A stretch of 64,000 bases of DNA from Rhytidiadelphus loreus (lineage: Eukaryota > Streptophyta > Bryopsida > Hypnales > Hylocomiaceae), in assembly GCA_947034895.1 (NCBI GenBank), contig OX344761.1:90595447-90659446 (forward strand), given 5' to 3'. This document shows, piece after piece, positions 21,796 through 33,231 of the stretch; within the stretch, counting starts at the first letter, position 1; each line of letters opens with the position of its first letter. The notes under the pieces were generated by a model. It made no database searches. It was not told the origin of the DNA and saw only the letters and a program-made list of their open reading frames with translations. Made by a program: the position numbers and the translations under genes.

Positions 21796-24700
21796 TGTGA
21801 GAGTTTATTTACTTACCTTTGATAAATCGATGAACACAACCAGGATCTAATCTTATAGTGGTTTCTATTCTAATGGTTGTCTAAGCATCAATCCATTGTG
21901 CCTTCCAAACAATGGATCTTTTACTAATTTTCTATGTGGATCCCTCTAATTGTAGTTCTGGATGATTCCTAAATTGACTATCATGTTATGTTATGGTTCT
22001 GTATTTCCTACTTCTAAGGTGTACTCTATCCTTCTAAGGTAGAAGCCTATCTCATGTCATTTCTAAAAACCTAAGACTCGTTTAATTTGGACTCTTTGGT
22101 GATTCGCTATGGATAGATGAAGTTTTGGCCACCTGGCTATCTAACTTCATCCATAGTTTTTTATGGACTCCTAATTTCAATTGAAGGCAAAATTTGACCT
22201 ATAAACCTAACTCCTTTTGTTCTAGCTAAGTTCTAAGTTTCAACTTGGGTGGATGGGTCTCCCAAATTTCATCCACTTTGGGTTTTAAACTTCATCCCTC
22301 GATATCTTGGGCATCCTAATTTCGATTCTTATGTGTCTTATGTTTACAGAAACCTCTCGGGATCTATTCTAAGTCTATCTACTCAAATCCGACCTTAATT
22401 TCGTCCTAATAGTACCTAGCTCTCAGCCTACCTAAAGTTTTGACCTCTAGTAGGTTAGTTTAAGGAAGAAAAATTAGGATCCTGAAGATCCATGATCAAG
22501 TTTATCAAGTCTTCCCCTTTTACCATTGTGAGTTGTAAGGATGAGTCCACTTGTTGGCGAAAGTACTTCTTTATCTTTATAGTCCTAAAGATTAATACTC
22601 TTTTTCGAAGTTTCCCTCCTTTTTTTTTCCACCTTAACTTTCGTGCCTCATTGATTGGGAGTAGTTGGGTTGTCACCTACTTACTTAGAAAGTCAAAATA
22701 CAAGCTAACTACCACTTACGCCCGATCTAATTTCCTTATGCGTTAGCTTATTCTAATGGTGGAATTGATTTCTCTTTATCTTTACTAAGACATCTTTCTT
22801 CTATCTAAGCTTCTCTTTACCTTTTTACTCTTGCATACAGAGATGGTTGCTTGTGGTGATGTTGAGGTTGTGGTGGTGGCGATGTCCCTTGCTTGCTCTT
22901 GGTTTCTTGATTTTGACTAAGCCTCCTAGAGTTTCTATGCTAGCCGTTTGGTTTCTATACCACTCTTTCTAGTTTTTATGCTACCTCTCTCAGCTTCTTT
23001 TTTCTTTCCCTTAATTCTTAGACCCTCCTTGAGTTTTTGAACCCAACCTCCGAATTGAACCGGGCTCCGGCTGATTGAACTCTCGACTGAGCACCGGCCC
23101 CCTACTTGCTGAACCCCCAAATTGAACCCTCAGCCCCCGGCTTGCTGAACCCTCAAACTAACCTAGCCCCTGCTTGCTAAACCCTTGATTGAACCCTCAA
23201 TCCTTTCATTGAATCCAACCCCCAATACACTGAACCCCAACTGCTGGAACCTCCGAACTGACCCTACCCCCGGCTTGTTGAACCCTCGGACTGACCCAAC
23301 CCTCGACTGACTAAACTCCGATTGTTGAACCCCCTGACTGACCTAACCCCGTCACTGAACAAGCTGGTTGGCCTTCCTTGTGGGCTGACTGACTTACCTT
23401 GCACTGATAAGAAGAAAGTGACTCTTAACCTCTCAACCATGTTAATTTGGGAAGTGAACAAACATTGACTCTTCACAAACTTGAGTGATCCTATTTTGGA
23501 TACTAAACTTTGGTTAGTTTTCAACACGTTTTGGAAACTAAACTTTGGAGCTAATTGAGGAGGAGGTGCAAGGCTTTGCTGTTAATTTGATTTTAACACC
23601 AAATTTAGAATTGCTTGCCTCTAAAGGTTCAAAGCTTTGTTGTTTGGTGGACTTTTAACACACAATTTAAGATTGAAACTGACAAGAAAAGATAGAGTTT
23701 TGTTACCTCAAAGAAAGCTTACTCTTTTCCGAACAAAAACGGAAAGACTAGATTTAATGCAACACGAAAGACTTGGATTAATAATAAAAATGAAGAAGAT
23801 ACATGGTTAGTAGAAGGGGAGGTAGTACAACAAGGAAAACATGGAGCTAGAGGCCCTCCAAAGCGGCATCGCCAAGGTATGGTGGAGGGTTGCTTTAATG
23901 TTAGTACAAGACACAAAAGGAAAGAACTGTCACGAACACTTGATTAATGATTAATAGACAAAGCTACGAGGACAACACAAGGGTTACAAGGACGAAAAAG
24001 AAGGACCCCCACGGGCTTTCAAAACTAAGAATGTAGCAACAAGAAGAGGCAAAAGTGTTCTAAAAACACCATAGGGAGTTTTGGCCAAAATGCCAAAACA
24101 TCCAAGATAATTTGAACTCATGGACCCAAAACAAGTATTGTAGGTGTTTTGGGAGGGAGAAGGGTCCCCTTTTATACTCTTTTGGGGGTCCCTTTCCCTC
24201 CCTTTCTAACCCAAGTAACCTTATCATGCGAGATTTTCATCCTTATCTTTTAGGATTTTCACTACATTTAGGCTTCTAAGTTGGTCCTAAAGTCTAACTT
24301 TTGGAGTTTAACTCCAAATTGCAAACGGATTGCGATAATGGCTTCAGAAGGCCATTTTTAGTCTAGACAAATTCCTAATCTCTTTTCCTAACACAAAAAT
24401 TCCATCGAAAACCAGCGCCAATTGAAATCAGTAAAAAGGTAAAAATCTAACTTTTGGAGTTTAGCTTTTCTGACTTGGGTAACTAGCTAGGGTTATCGGT
24501 AGGATCCTAGGGAATAAGAAAAGACCCCTTGATGACTTCATTCCGACTTCGTGCACTTCTGGGACGCCGGGCAACTCCATGAAGATCTTGTCGTAATTAA
24601 TAATTAGGGGAATGTTGGTGATTCGGCCACCTCCTACTATCAGAACACTGTGAAACTTTTTGGGGCGAGTTATTAACATAAAAGAAGCTAATATAATTCT

Positions 24701-25444
24701 TAGTGAGATTTTACCACAACTTGGGTAATTTATATGAATTTCCCGTTGTGGCTTTTGGTGGTTGACCGCTTGGAAAAAGAGCCTTTGGAGATCAGAAAAA
24801 AGCGAGATTTTTTAGGGAACCTCTCATGGAATATCTCAAGTCACGTGCTAAATCTTGAGTCAATCTTGTGCACAGTCAGTAGAGAGGTAACAAGCGACTT
24901 CTCTTGGATTACCGGCAGTCAAGGAATCTTTCACTTATGAGAAAATCTTAGCAAATTGATTTTGCTGTGGACTCCTTGACATGTTTCTGATTCAAGAACA
25001 CTATTCAGTGGCCGTGGATTCCTCTGTGTGGCTTGTCTTGAAAAAATGACACTTGCATGCTAACAATTGGGGTTCCTAATATTTCATTGATGGAATGGAG
25101 AAACTATAACCTATCTTTGGAGATTTATGTAAGTACCTTCCTATCTCTCCTAGGACCAATTTAGTCAAGCATGATCATATGCACTGGATTTGGGTTATTT
25201 TGGGTAAATTCCCTGCAAGCATATCTTTTTCTACTATTTTATGGTTCTAACCTATATACAAGTGGGGTTTGTGGGTATTCTAAGGATAAAAGGCTATTTA
25301 TGACCAAAAGCTATACTGGTACGTGACATACCTATTTTGGTTCTACACTCTTTTGGGGGCTTTTTGTATAACATTATGCCTTAAACTGCAACAATCTAAA
25401 AAAAAGAAAATTATGAAGCCCAAGTGACGAATTTGGAGCTCAGA
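21796..25444 (+). mobile_element. Solo LTR, 3.65 kb (copy 2)
   Basis: It starts TGTGAGAGTTTATTTAC and ends GGAGCTCAGA, and is flanked by TAGTT (21791-21795 and 25445-25449). Removing the element and one TAGTT restores continuity with the left arm of the surrounding inverted repeat (AACCA there versus AACTA here on the complementary strand), which independently confirms the boundaries. It aligns along its length with the LTR at 10211-13702 but carries indels, including a long run of CTGAACCC-type repeats at 23.04-23.35 kb. The minus-strand 87-aa ORF in that run is not credible as a gene. Confidence 0.85.
23040..23350. repeat. GC-richer CTGAACCC-type degenerate repeats in solo LTR 2
   Basis: Irregular repetition of TTG(C/A)TGAACCC(C/T) and GACT(G/A)ACC motifs over about 300 bp. 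It partly corresponds to the GC-rich patch of copy 1. Confidence 0.55.
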
Positions 25445-25449
25445 TAGTT

Positions 25450-25515
25450 CTCTCCACGCCCCCATCGTTTTCTATCCAAAAACTTTTGTAATCTTTAAAG
25501 TTTATAGTTGTTGCT
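25450..25515 (-). repeat. Right arm (outer part) of the inverted repeat
   Basis: The reverse complement matches 20082-20150, including TATAAACTTTAAAGATTAC. It was separated from the inner part by insertion of solo LTR 2. Confidence 0.75.
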
Positions 25516-25738
25516 TCAAAGATATATTAATACTTAGACCAGAATTGCGCTACAATTGGGTAGGGCAACTTATTCAAGTATACAAGGTACTATCTTAGTC
25601 TATCATCGCTCATTCTACATTGACACAAGAAGTCAATTACTTGCATGAATTCATATATATTGTCATCTTTATTGGCAAAAATTTGGATGACCAAGGTGTT
25701 CTTTCATGGCTTCCTCCCCACGTTTTAGCAACCCATGT

Positions 25739-26243
25739 GTGGCGAAAAAAATAATACATGTAATACATTTTAAAATTTAATTTTTTTTCAAAAAAAAATT
25801 ATAGATAGATTTTACTACTTTAGAAGTTTATGTTTTGAATTATTGGTATTTTTTTATGCTAATAGTAATTAGTTATAAATTTTTTAAGAAAAAAGATACA
25901 CTATAAAGCTGAAAATAACTTTTACACCTCTATATTATATAAGAAAAAAAATATTTGAAAAATGAAAAAAAAAATTCTATAGAATAGCTTTCTATTAAAA
26001 GTTTTATTTTGGTTGAATATTGATGCAATAGTCATCTTCATGTGAGCTCTATAAATATTTTAGTTGGAGAACATGCCATTTTAGTTCATTTTTCAACCTT
26101 TTCTAGACAATATATATCTTATGTTATTTAGAATTGAAATTTTTGTCAATAGAAACCTTTAGTCATTGTTTAACAAAGCTCAAAATTTTAGGATGAAATT
26201 ATAGTTTATTCAAGGTGTATTACATGTATTACTTTTTCCGACG
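25739..26243. mobile_element. MITE of about 500 bp with AT-rich interior
   Basis: The left end GGCGAAAAAAATAATACATG..TAATACA is mirrored by TGTATTACATGTATTACTTTTTCC at the right end (about 27-bp inverted repeats). It breaks the LINE ORF1 frame. No clean target-site duplication was found, so the superfamily is left open. Confidence 0.6.
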
Positions 26244-26828
26244 TTACACGTAGGTACCCCAAATGTAGTGAGAGTGTCCTCCCCGTGCATGGCTTAAAGA
26301 CCTAGAATTCATCATGTCCTCTCATCGGATCCTTCTTCATAAGTCAGCAAGCAATGGTTTCTTTTATGTCAAAGTAGAATGCTAGGCCATAGTTGACAAA
26401 ACTATTGGACTTTTGTTACATCACTTCCCTGAAGGGGAAGCTACTTATCAACATTGACAACCATCCTTTAACCCTAATTTTCCTTTAGGCATTTACCAAC
26501 CATATTGGTTGACACTAGAGGGGTTGCCTCTTGAATATATTCCATTTTCAATTTCTATCATCAAACACTAGGGAAAGATATAAGTGACTGATATCTAAAA
26601 CCTTGCTATGAGTGCTCATCGTTACTGTGTGACTTTTAATCTAGCGCAAGGATGGGTTTCAACGATTAAGATTGAAGATAGTAGTTATAAGATGATTGAG
26701 GTTCACACGTGCTATGAAGATCCCTACCTAAGCTACGCTATTTGTTGTAGCCCTGCGCATCCCACCGCGGCATGCCATATAGATAAGATTTTGTCAAATG
26801 TTGATGAGCTACACCATTGCTGACATCG

Positions 26829-26839
26829 CCTACTAGAAC
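26829..26839. repeat. 11-bp target-site duplication of transposon A (left)
   Basis: CCTACTAGAAC; the partner GCTACTAGAAC lies at 48277-48287. Confidence 0.8.
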
Positions 26840-27030
26840 CAACGACGCTAGCGTGCGAGCGGGGAGCGAGGAACTTGTGAGCGGGGAGTGGGGAGCCTTG
26901 AAATTTATTTTTTTCAACTTTTTTACCAAAAAGCATTTTTTTTGGAAAAATAATTTTAATGGAGAAGAAAATATACTATTTTTAGTAAATTTTAGGACCT
27001 ATGACCATTATTCCTATAACCGTGGATTTC
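26840..27030 (+). repeat. Left terminal inverted repeat of A
   Basis: GCTAGCG is followed by clustered GTGAGC/GCGAGC hexamers (26850-26900) and, after an AT-rich spacer, by AGGACCTATGACC...CCGTGGATTT (26993-27026). The same modules occur at the left end of B and, inverted, at both right ends. Confidence 0.8.
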
Positions 27031-27245
27031 AATATTTTTTTTCAAAAATTGTCACTATTCATTTCTAGCAAAAAACAACTTTATATTGTGGTACACAATT
27101 CAGTATTCAATTCAACTACTACAATTTTTATGTCGAGGTACTCACAAGTTATTTTGAGAACACAATAGAATATATTAGGCTAATGTGACTCACAAACACA
27201 ATAATAAGTATAACCTAGCATTCACTAATGCTACTCTACATCAAC

Positions 27246-27256
27246 GCTTTGCTTGC
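27246..27256. repeat. 11-bp target-site duplication of transposon B (left)
   Basis: GCTTTGCTTGC, perfectly repeated at 42356-42366. Confidence 0.9.
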
Positions 27257-27475
27257 CAACGACGCTAGCGTGTGAGCTTGGAGCGGTGAGCTTGTGAGCG
27301 GTGAGCGGGAAAGTTGTGAGCGGGGAGCCTTGGAGTTATTTTTTTAGGACTTTTACACAAAGAACACATTTTTTTTTGAAAAAGCAATCAAAATTTGACA
27401 AATTTGTTGTTATATGAAGCAAATTAGAGGACCTATGACCGCTACCCCTATTACCGTGGATTCCGAGAATTATGA
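27257..27475 (+). repeat. Left terminal inverted repeat of B
   Basis: GCTAGCGTGTGAGC is followed by at least four further GTGAGC hexamers up to 27330, an AT-rich spacer and AGGACCTATGACCG...ACCGTGGATT (27433-27469). Clustered subterminal hexamers are typical transposase binding arrays. Confidence 0.85.
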
Positions 27476-28221
27476 CTAGGACTTGGTAAGGTCCACTTCC
27501 TGTTGGAAAGAATCCTTAAAACTTTGTATAATGAAGCATTTATTTCCCCTAACATTGTTTACATATTTACCCACTTCCACATTCTGAAGGAGATTTTAAT
27601 ATACGATATTTAGCAAATCTGAGAGACAAAAACAAATGTAGGGTTAACCTTTCCTCTACTACCGTAGCTTTTCCGTGATAGCTTCATACGAAATTCAGTA
27701 TAGAGACCACATTTAATGGAATAATACAGGGAGCATTTTAAGGTAATCGGGCCACGACATTGAAGGTCGGATTTTTCTCCCACATATGAGATAGGTACAT
27801 CCAAATGTGCCACCTTAAAGCGCCATCTTCGAAATCCAGATATACGATGATATAAACTATGAGAACACAATGAACAATCCACGGAAGGAAAGGGAAAGGA
27901 AAAGAAAATAAATGAAATGGAGACCAAAAGAAATTATGGGAAGACAATAAGAGAAATACATCAAAAATAAAAGGGAGAGTGATAGAAACATGGCTAAAAA
28001 GGTAAACATATTCATATGAACACCTTCGGATTTAGGGTTTGGAAACATGGTTCAACCATTCATAATTTAATTTGCAAAAAGATTTACTTTTGGGACATAG
28101 TCCCATATTTCATAAATGCATGGACATTTTCGAATTCATATGCTTCAAATCATATAAATGATACCAAATGGGAGTTTATACAATAAGAATGCAATACTTG
28201 TTACTACTGATGATGCGATTA

Positions 28222-31200
28222 CTACTCTAGAACTGTAATGATCCCTGCTTTTACCAGGAGAAGCTTCAATTCATTGAAGCTAAAACTTGGTGCATGAATG
28301 AATTTGTCTTCATGGATGTCCATCTTGCAGAAATACCGAAACAGGTAGTACAAGTGCTTGCAATTTACATATTGTTGACGACCTCCAATAGCTGAAACAC
28401 ACATGTTGGTAAAGTCCGGGCATGTGCAAGAGGGGTACATACCCACTGTAATTTGATACACATTTTGGTTATGATCACTCCCGGTTTCTAGAGACACAAT
28501 TGCACCTAGTCCAGGAAAAGGCAACAATGCTACTCCAAGTATTAGTCCTTTGACATTGCTAGCACTCTCCCACTTGTTTCGTTGTTCTGTAGTTGGTACT
28601 GTTGAGATTCGGCGTATGCTTCGACTGTTTCGAACCGTTGGATACAAATGTGCATCATGTGGAGGTGGCTGATTATAAACAACGCTTTTGAAAACGTTGG
28701 ACATATTGAATAGACGACGAGGAGACAACGTAGGACGCTCTTGAAGGCGAAATCCAGCATGCTGTAGGAGTAACGTCTCCTCGCGGTTCAAATCTGTCCC
28801 GGTTAGAATAGGCCATACTTCTGGTACAGCCGGCCAATCTATTACCCACTTCCGCTTGGTCCCCTTCACACATCGTTCAATGTCATCTACACAGAACCAG
28901 AAGTCTGCTAGCACTTCGCGCTTACTCCCGTAATCTTCTTTTCTCCCACGATAAGTGGGAGCAGGGGTTCCCTTCCGTCCTTTTGAAATTTTTGCAGTGC
29001 ACCTGATATCTGACCCTCGCTGTTGAGCATGGCATTTTGCGTTTGATTTGTGGCTGATCCTCGCAATGTGCCACGTCGATGTGTCGCAGTCACTTTCAAA
29101 CGCAATGGACACATGCGGTGAAGTGTTCATTTGAGCCTGTGTATAGTTTTCCTCAGCAGAGTTGACAAACGCGGTTGTAGACCTTGTTCGAACACGAGGT
29201 TGAGAGAAATTTACTTTATTTGGTCTATGTGAGTCTCCGGCATCACCAATGGGTACATCTAACTTCCTCTTTGTGCTTCCAAATATTTCTTCCCCTTCCA
29301 AATGAGGTATGCGACTCCCGATACCTTCAGATCCAGGTAGTGTATTCAGTGCCTCTGCAATTTTCTTCGGATCTCCGCTCCGTCTTACAGCTCTCAATTT
29401 CAAGTCCCCCTTCGAGGGACCAGAGCCAGATGCATGTCCCTTCAAGTAAGTGCGATAATTTGTCATCTGCATCCAAGCACGGATACTATCGTCGCAAGTG
29501 GCATCAAATAAGTTGTTACCTCGATTTCCCGACATTTGAAGCCACTTGTTATGCACTGTTTCCGACAAGTTGCATGAAGGCATGTCAGCCATCTCCTCCA
29601 AACTCAATCCCTACCCCCCCCCCAAGAAATTCACATTCAATGGAAAGGACAAAAAGCAATAAACATTGAAAATTGAAAACCAATGAGTTCATGTACGTGG
29701 CACATAAGATGAAAGACACGTAAAGAAACTGAAATAAAAAATAAGGTAGTCCTCTTCGAATTTGCAATCCTAGCCCTTCATGAAGTAATTAGAAAATACT
29801 CATAGTTATATACCATAAAACAAAAAAGAACAATAAATTCTAAGATTTATTTGACAATGCAGGAACAACCAAATCAGATAAGTATTGCAGTGACCTTAAT
29901 ATTTGCAAGAAGCCTCTCCACTACCTATAACGAAAATGCCAGAATGCAAGCTAATGGTCCAAGTGATGAAGTGCATCTTCCGTGGTAGCTCCAGAAGATA
30001 ACCACCATGACCGAATTGCTAGGTATTTGGTCTCTGCGTCCTCCATGTTCTTTGAATCTTTGTATTGCTTACATAATAAAGTGTGTTGATGTTGGAATGC
30101 TTGCTTGATATACTTTTGTGTGTGCTTTTGAAGTGAAGAACTCCAATGCAACAAGCAAGTACGTTCCCGATTTTCCATTTTTTGATTGGCAGAGCCACTC
30201 CCATAGATGATACGAACCGCATTCCAATTGGCCATAGCACTATCGGCCATAAACCCCTTGAAGTTTGGGTGTTCTATTCAGTGTCGGGACATGACAGCAT
30301 TCAAGCATTTCCAAAAAATCACTTGAATCTCTGTATCTTCCGATTGCATATCGCATGTAGAAATGGTCATCACCTTTTTGTACTCAGGGTCATACACGTG
30401 GCAAGCCATCGTGGTCCAGTCCTTCACACGCTTCACGTGGTCAAACATCATCCACGCATTTTCTAGATTCCCTCCTGGTTGCATGCGTTTCACCAGATCT
30501 ACTCCACTGCCGGGTCCTTCTAACAGCATCTTGAAAATGTACACCTTCTCCTTCCCTTGTCCAGGGAAAATGCTGTCGTGAATGAATTCGAACTTAGCCT
30601 CCTTCTTCATGGTCATAATATTGTCGATAACGCCTCCGCGGTTGTTTGAGCAGAATGAAGATATGACGTTGCGGATGTTTGGACTACTTAAGTACTCAAA
30701 GCGGTCCATGACCTCTTCTAGTTCATGTCCTTTCAACATCTTCTTCTCTCCCTTCTCATTGTGAAAAAGATAGGTTGTTAGGAAGTCTTTGCTAGCAGAG
30801 AGAGCAATTGCGGAGTTGGTGGCCAGAGGTGTTTTCGCGACCTGCTCCGCAATGAATCCACAAATCTTTTCTGCAGAGTCTCTGTACATGCCTTTCGCTA
30901 CCGGGTGACAATGATCTCCGATATGAATAGCTGCCCTACTCATTTTCGGATTGTCACTACAACAGTAGTAAATTCTAGCACTGCATGTGTTCACACACGT
31001 AGGTGTAACTTTGCAAAGCTTACAAACTAACGTGCAATCTTTGGGAGCAGTATCCCCTACTACAAAAGGAAAGGTAGTATACCCGGTCCACTCTGTTTCA
31101 TTGCGGTTTTTAGCTCTAGTCAGATAATCACACTCTAGATTCATACAAGCAAGATGACCAGCGCAGTATGACTTACGGAACTTTAGGTTATCGCAGTTGT

Positions 31201-32158
31201 GGATGTTTGTAGTCAAGACCTTGCACCAAGGGTGACCATCATAGCGCTTATCCATCCCTTCTAGGTTCTTGGCTGCAGAGGAAGATGACCAGCATAGAGG
31301 CAACTCGAAGATAACATCACCATTGAATACTGGTGGAAGGAATTGTACATGATGGTGTTCTACAGCATTTAGATCCATCATAGACAGTTCATTCCTAGAT
31401 CGATGCATTCTGCCTAATCTCTTCAAACACTCCATAATGCTTACTCTATCAGTAGGAGATGGATGGAACGGAGGACGTGAGAATAAGGACGGCGATTGAC
31501 TTTGTGAAGGGGTACTACATCTTGACTTCATGAGAGTCGTTTCCACCGAGGGAGTGTGGATAGAGCTTGTTGTCTTCTGAAAAATATAGTCAGGAGACTC
31601 ACCTTCTGATTTACTAGATAATTCTATGATTGGATCTAGTTTCTCAAATTTCACCTTCCTCAATACTACATGTTCTGGAAAGACTGGCTTCACTTCACGA
31701 GGTGGATTAGGTGAACTAGTGTGTGCAATATAAGGCATGTCTACTGTAGAATTATCGGATTGGCAGCTAAGAATCTCAGTAGAGGCATCTATAATAGAAA
31801 GAGGAAGCCCGTATGCTCTATAGTTTCCGGGAGCAAGATACCAGCAATGCGTTCCATCTTCCACGGTTCTCAACATAGGAACAGACTGTTGAACTTGACC
31901 TGCTTCTGACATCCTTTCCTCTTTGACATATATGGAGGCTTCTACAAACCTAAAACAGACATGGAGAAGGTGTGATAGAACTTTAGCACGTCCTCCATCC
32001 TCTAACGGAAACACAATAGGGACCTCATGTCCATCAACTCGAATGCATGCCATCATGTGAATCTGCAGAGGGAGTACTAGCAAAAACGACACTAATTTGG
32101 ACGTGGGAGATGAGGTACAAACCAACTTGCCTCGAAGTAGTTGGTTACACTTCTTCAC
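28222..32158 (-). CDS. MULE-like DDE transposase with SWIM zinc finger (probably disabled)
   Basis: The protein cuts and rejoins the ends of its own element. Reading leftward, an exon from about 32056 (ATG after a CTCTGCAG acceptor; the frame stays open from 32158) to 30281 holds a low-complexity region and a Cys/His-rich FLYWCH/WRKY-like zinc-binding segment (HPWCKVL, CNTCSAR-type cysteines, IGDHCHPVAKGMY). The RNase-H-like core follows (HVYDPEYKK, STCDMQSED). The same frame continues to 29951 with FKGFMADSAMANWNAVR, carrying a second catalytic Asp. After an intron of about 340 bp, 29607-28222 carries NLSETVHNKWLQMSGNRG and the SWIM finger (CTC...NCKH) near its end. Defects: in-frame TGA at 30278-30280 and TAG at 29951-29953. 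The rest of the frame is well preserved, so inactivation looks recent, unless stop read-through occurs. Confidence 0.8.
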
Positions 32159-32159
32159 T

Positions 32160-33231
32160 TTATACTTGCTATTTTTTTTTTTTCATGATGAAGCCAATTT
32201 ATTGGGCCGCCTCGTCTTAGCCTCTTTTGGGTTCATTACGTAATGTTGCAAGAGGAATATCTTCCTCATTCATTTTAAGATAATAAACTTTCTTGATTGA
32301 TAATTATGTTGTATTATATGAAAATGAAAGTCGTTGTTTGGGAAAGGACAGTACAACACTATTTTTTTGGTGTTAAGAACTACATTAGCATTGCAAATGG
32401 ATCCCAAGTGTATTAATAATGACTGGATGAGAATTGAAGGTCGTCAGATATTCATAAGAGCTATATCGGGGAAATTCTAATGTACCCATTCATTCTGGAC
32501 ATTTTTTTGGGCTAACCACCACCATTCCGCTGAAGTTTCTATTGAGTAAGGGTTGCTTAACGGATCTTTAAGAGAATACCTTGTCATAGAAGATATGATT
32601 TGGTCATACACCTCTCTTACAACTACCAAATCTTATTAATTCTTCTATGGATTTTCCTACAGAGTTCTGACAGAATCGGGCGGTTCACTAACCAGTACTA
32701 TTTGGAATCAAAGAATTCTGAGGTACGGTACCTCATGAAGGCCTTTCAAGAATAGATATTATTTTTTCATAAATGGAAATCCAGCTGATCACTTAGGATT
32801 CAGTTGGGCAACATTCTCGAGACACTATACACACAACTATTAGTGGGCTACGGTTCTTTATTACTTGAGAATTTTCATTAACGTCCGGACAAAGTACTTA
32901 CTAGTATTTAAGACCCTGTAGTCATTTTCGAAGTACTAAATGATTTGATTAATGTGTAGTACGTACCTTGCGCCGGCACGATGGAGTGACCAATGAATGC
33001 CAACCTTGTTTGGGAGAGATTCCAACACTTGAATTTCAAATGGCAGCTTTGAAACGTACAGTAAGCGTCATTTCCTTCACTGGCAATTCTCATCTTCTCC
33101 CACCATCACACACTCCAATTCTTATACTACATAATGGTGGTTTCGGTTGTTCTAAGACAGACCCATTGTTTTAGGTTTAAATCCCGCTACCGCTTGTAGT
33201 TCAGATGATTTGATTCCATGTAGTTTACCAC
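32160..33231. promoter_or_regulatory. Divergent promoter region of transposon B
   Basis: About 1.07 kb separates the two divergent genes. It is AT-rich and has no ORF worth calling. A short candidate exon (ATGGCAGCTTTGAAACGTACA|GTAAGC near 33.04 kb) could belong to the plus-strand gene, but its phase does not join the next exon. A shared bidirectional promoter is inferred from the arrangement; no specific element was identified. Confidence 0.4.

Larger units (their letters stand above)
25600..26839 (+). pseudogene. LINE ORF1 remnant (nucleic-acid-binding protein)
   Basis: Translation across stops gives GVLSWLPPH before the MITE and, after it, SASNGFFYVKVEC, FPLGIYQPYWLTLEGLPLEY and MSAHRYCVTFNLAQGW..IKIED. 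This matches the order of plant LINE ORF1 proteins (DUF4283-like domain, then an ArvCvefdL..I.I segment). The next segment, YEDPYLSYAICCSPAHPTAA, corresponds to the terminal zinc knuckle, with imperfect Cys spacing. The ORF1 protein binds LINE RNA in the family. It is cut at 26839 by transposon A. Confidence 0.6.

Noticed and set aside
23264..23527. 87-codon minus-strand ORF
   Set aside because: It is produced by the CTGAACCC-type repeats and adjacent DNA of solo LTR 2; no protein family is evident.
26840..27475. Tandem GCTAGCG/GTGAGC blocks, first read as a simple satellite or CRISPR-like array
   Set aside because: They are two left ends of nested transposons: the right-hand partners and both TSDs are found at 42.3 and 48.2 kb.
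29184..29669. 161-codon plus-strand ORF
   Set aside because: It lies antisense to the transposase C-terminal exon, whose family motifs and SWIM finger are clear; it is a shadow frame.
33180..33225. GTTTAAATCCCGCTACC as a tRNA gene B box
   Set aside because: No acceptable A box or cloverleaf lies upstream.
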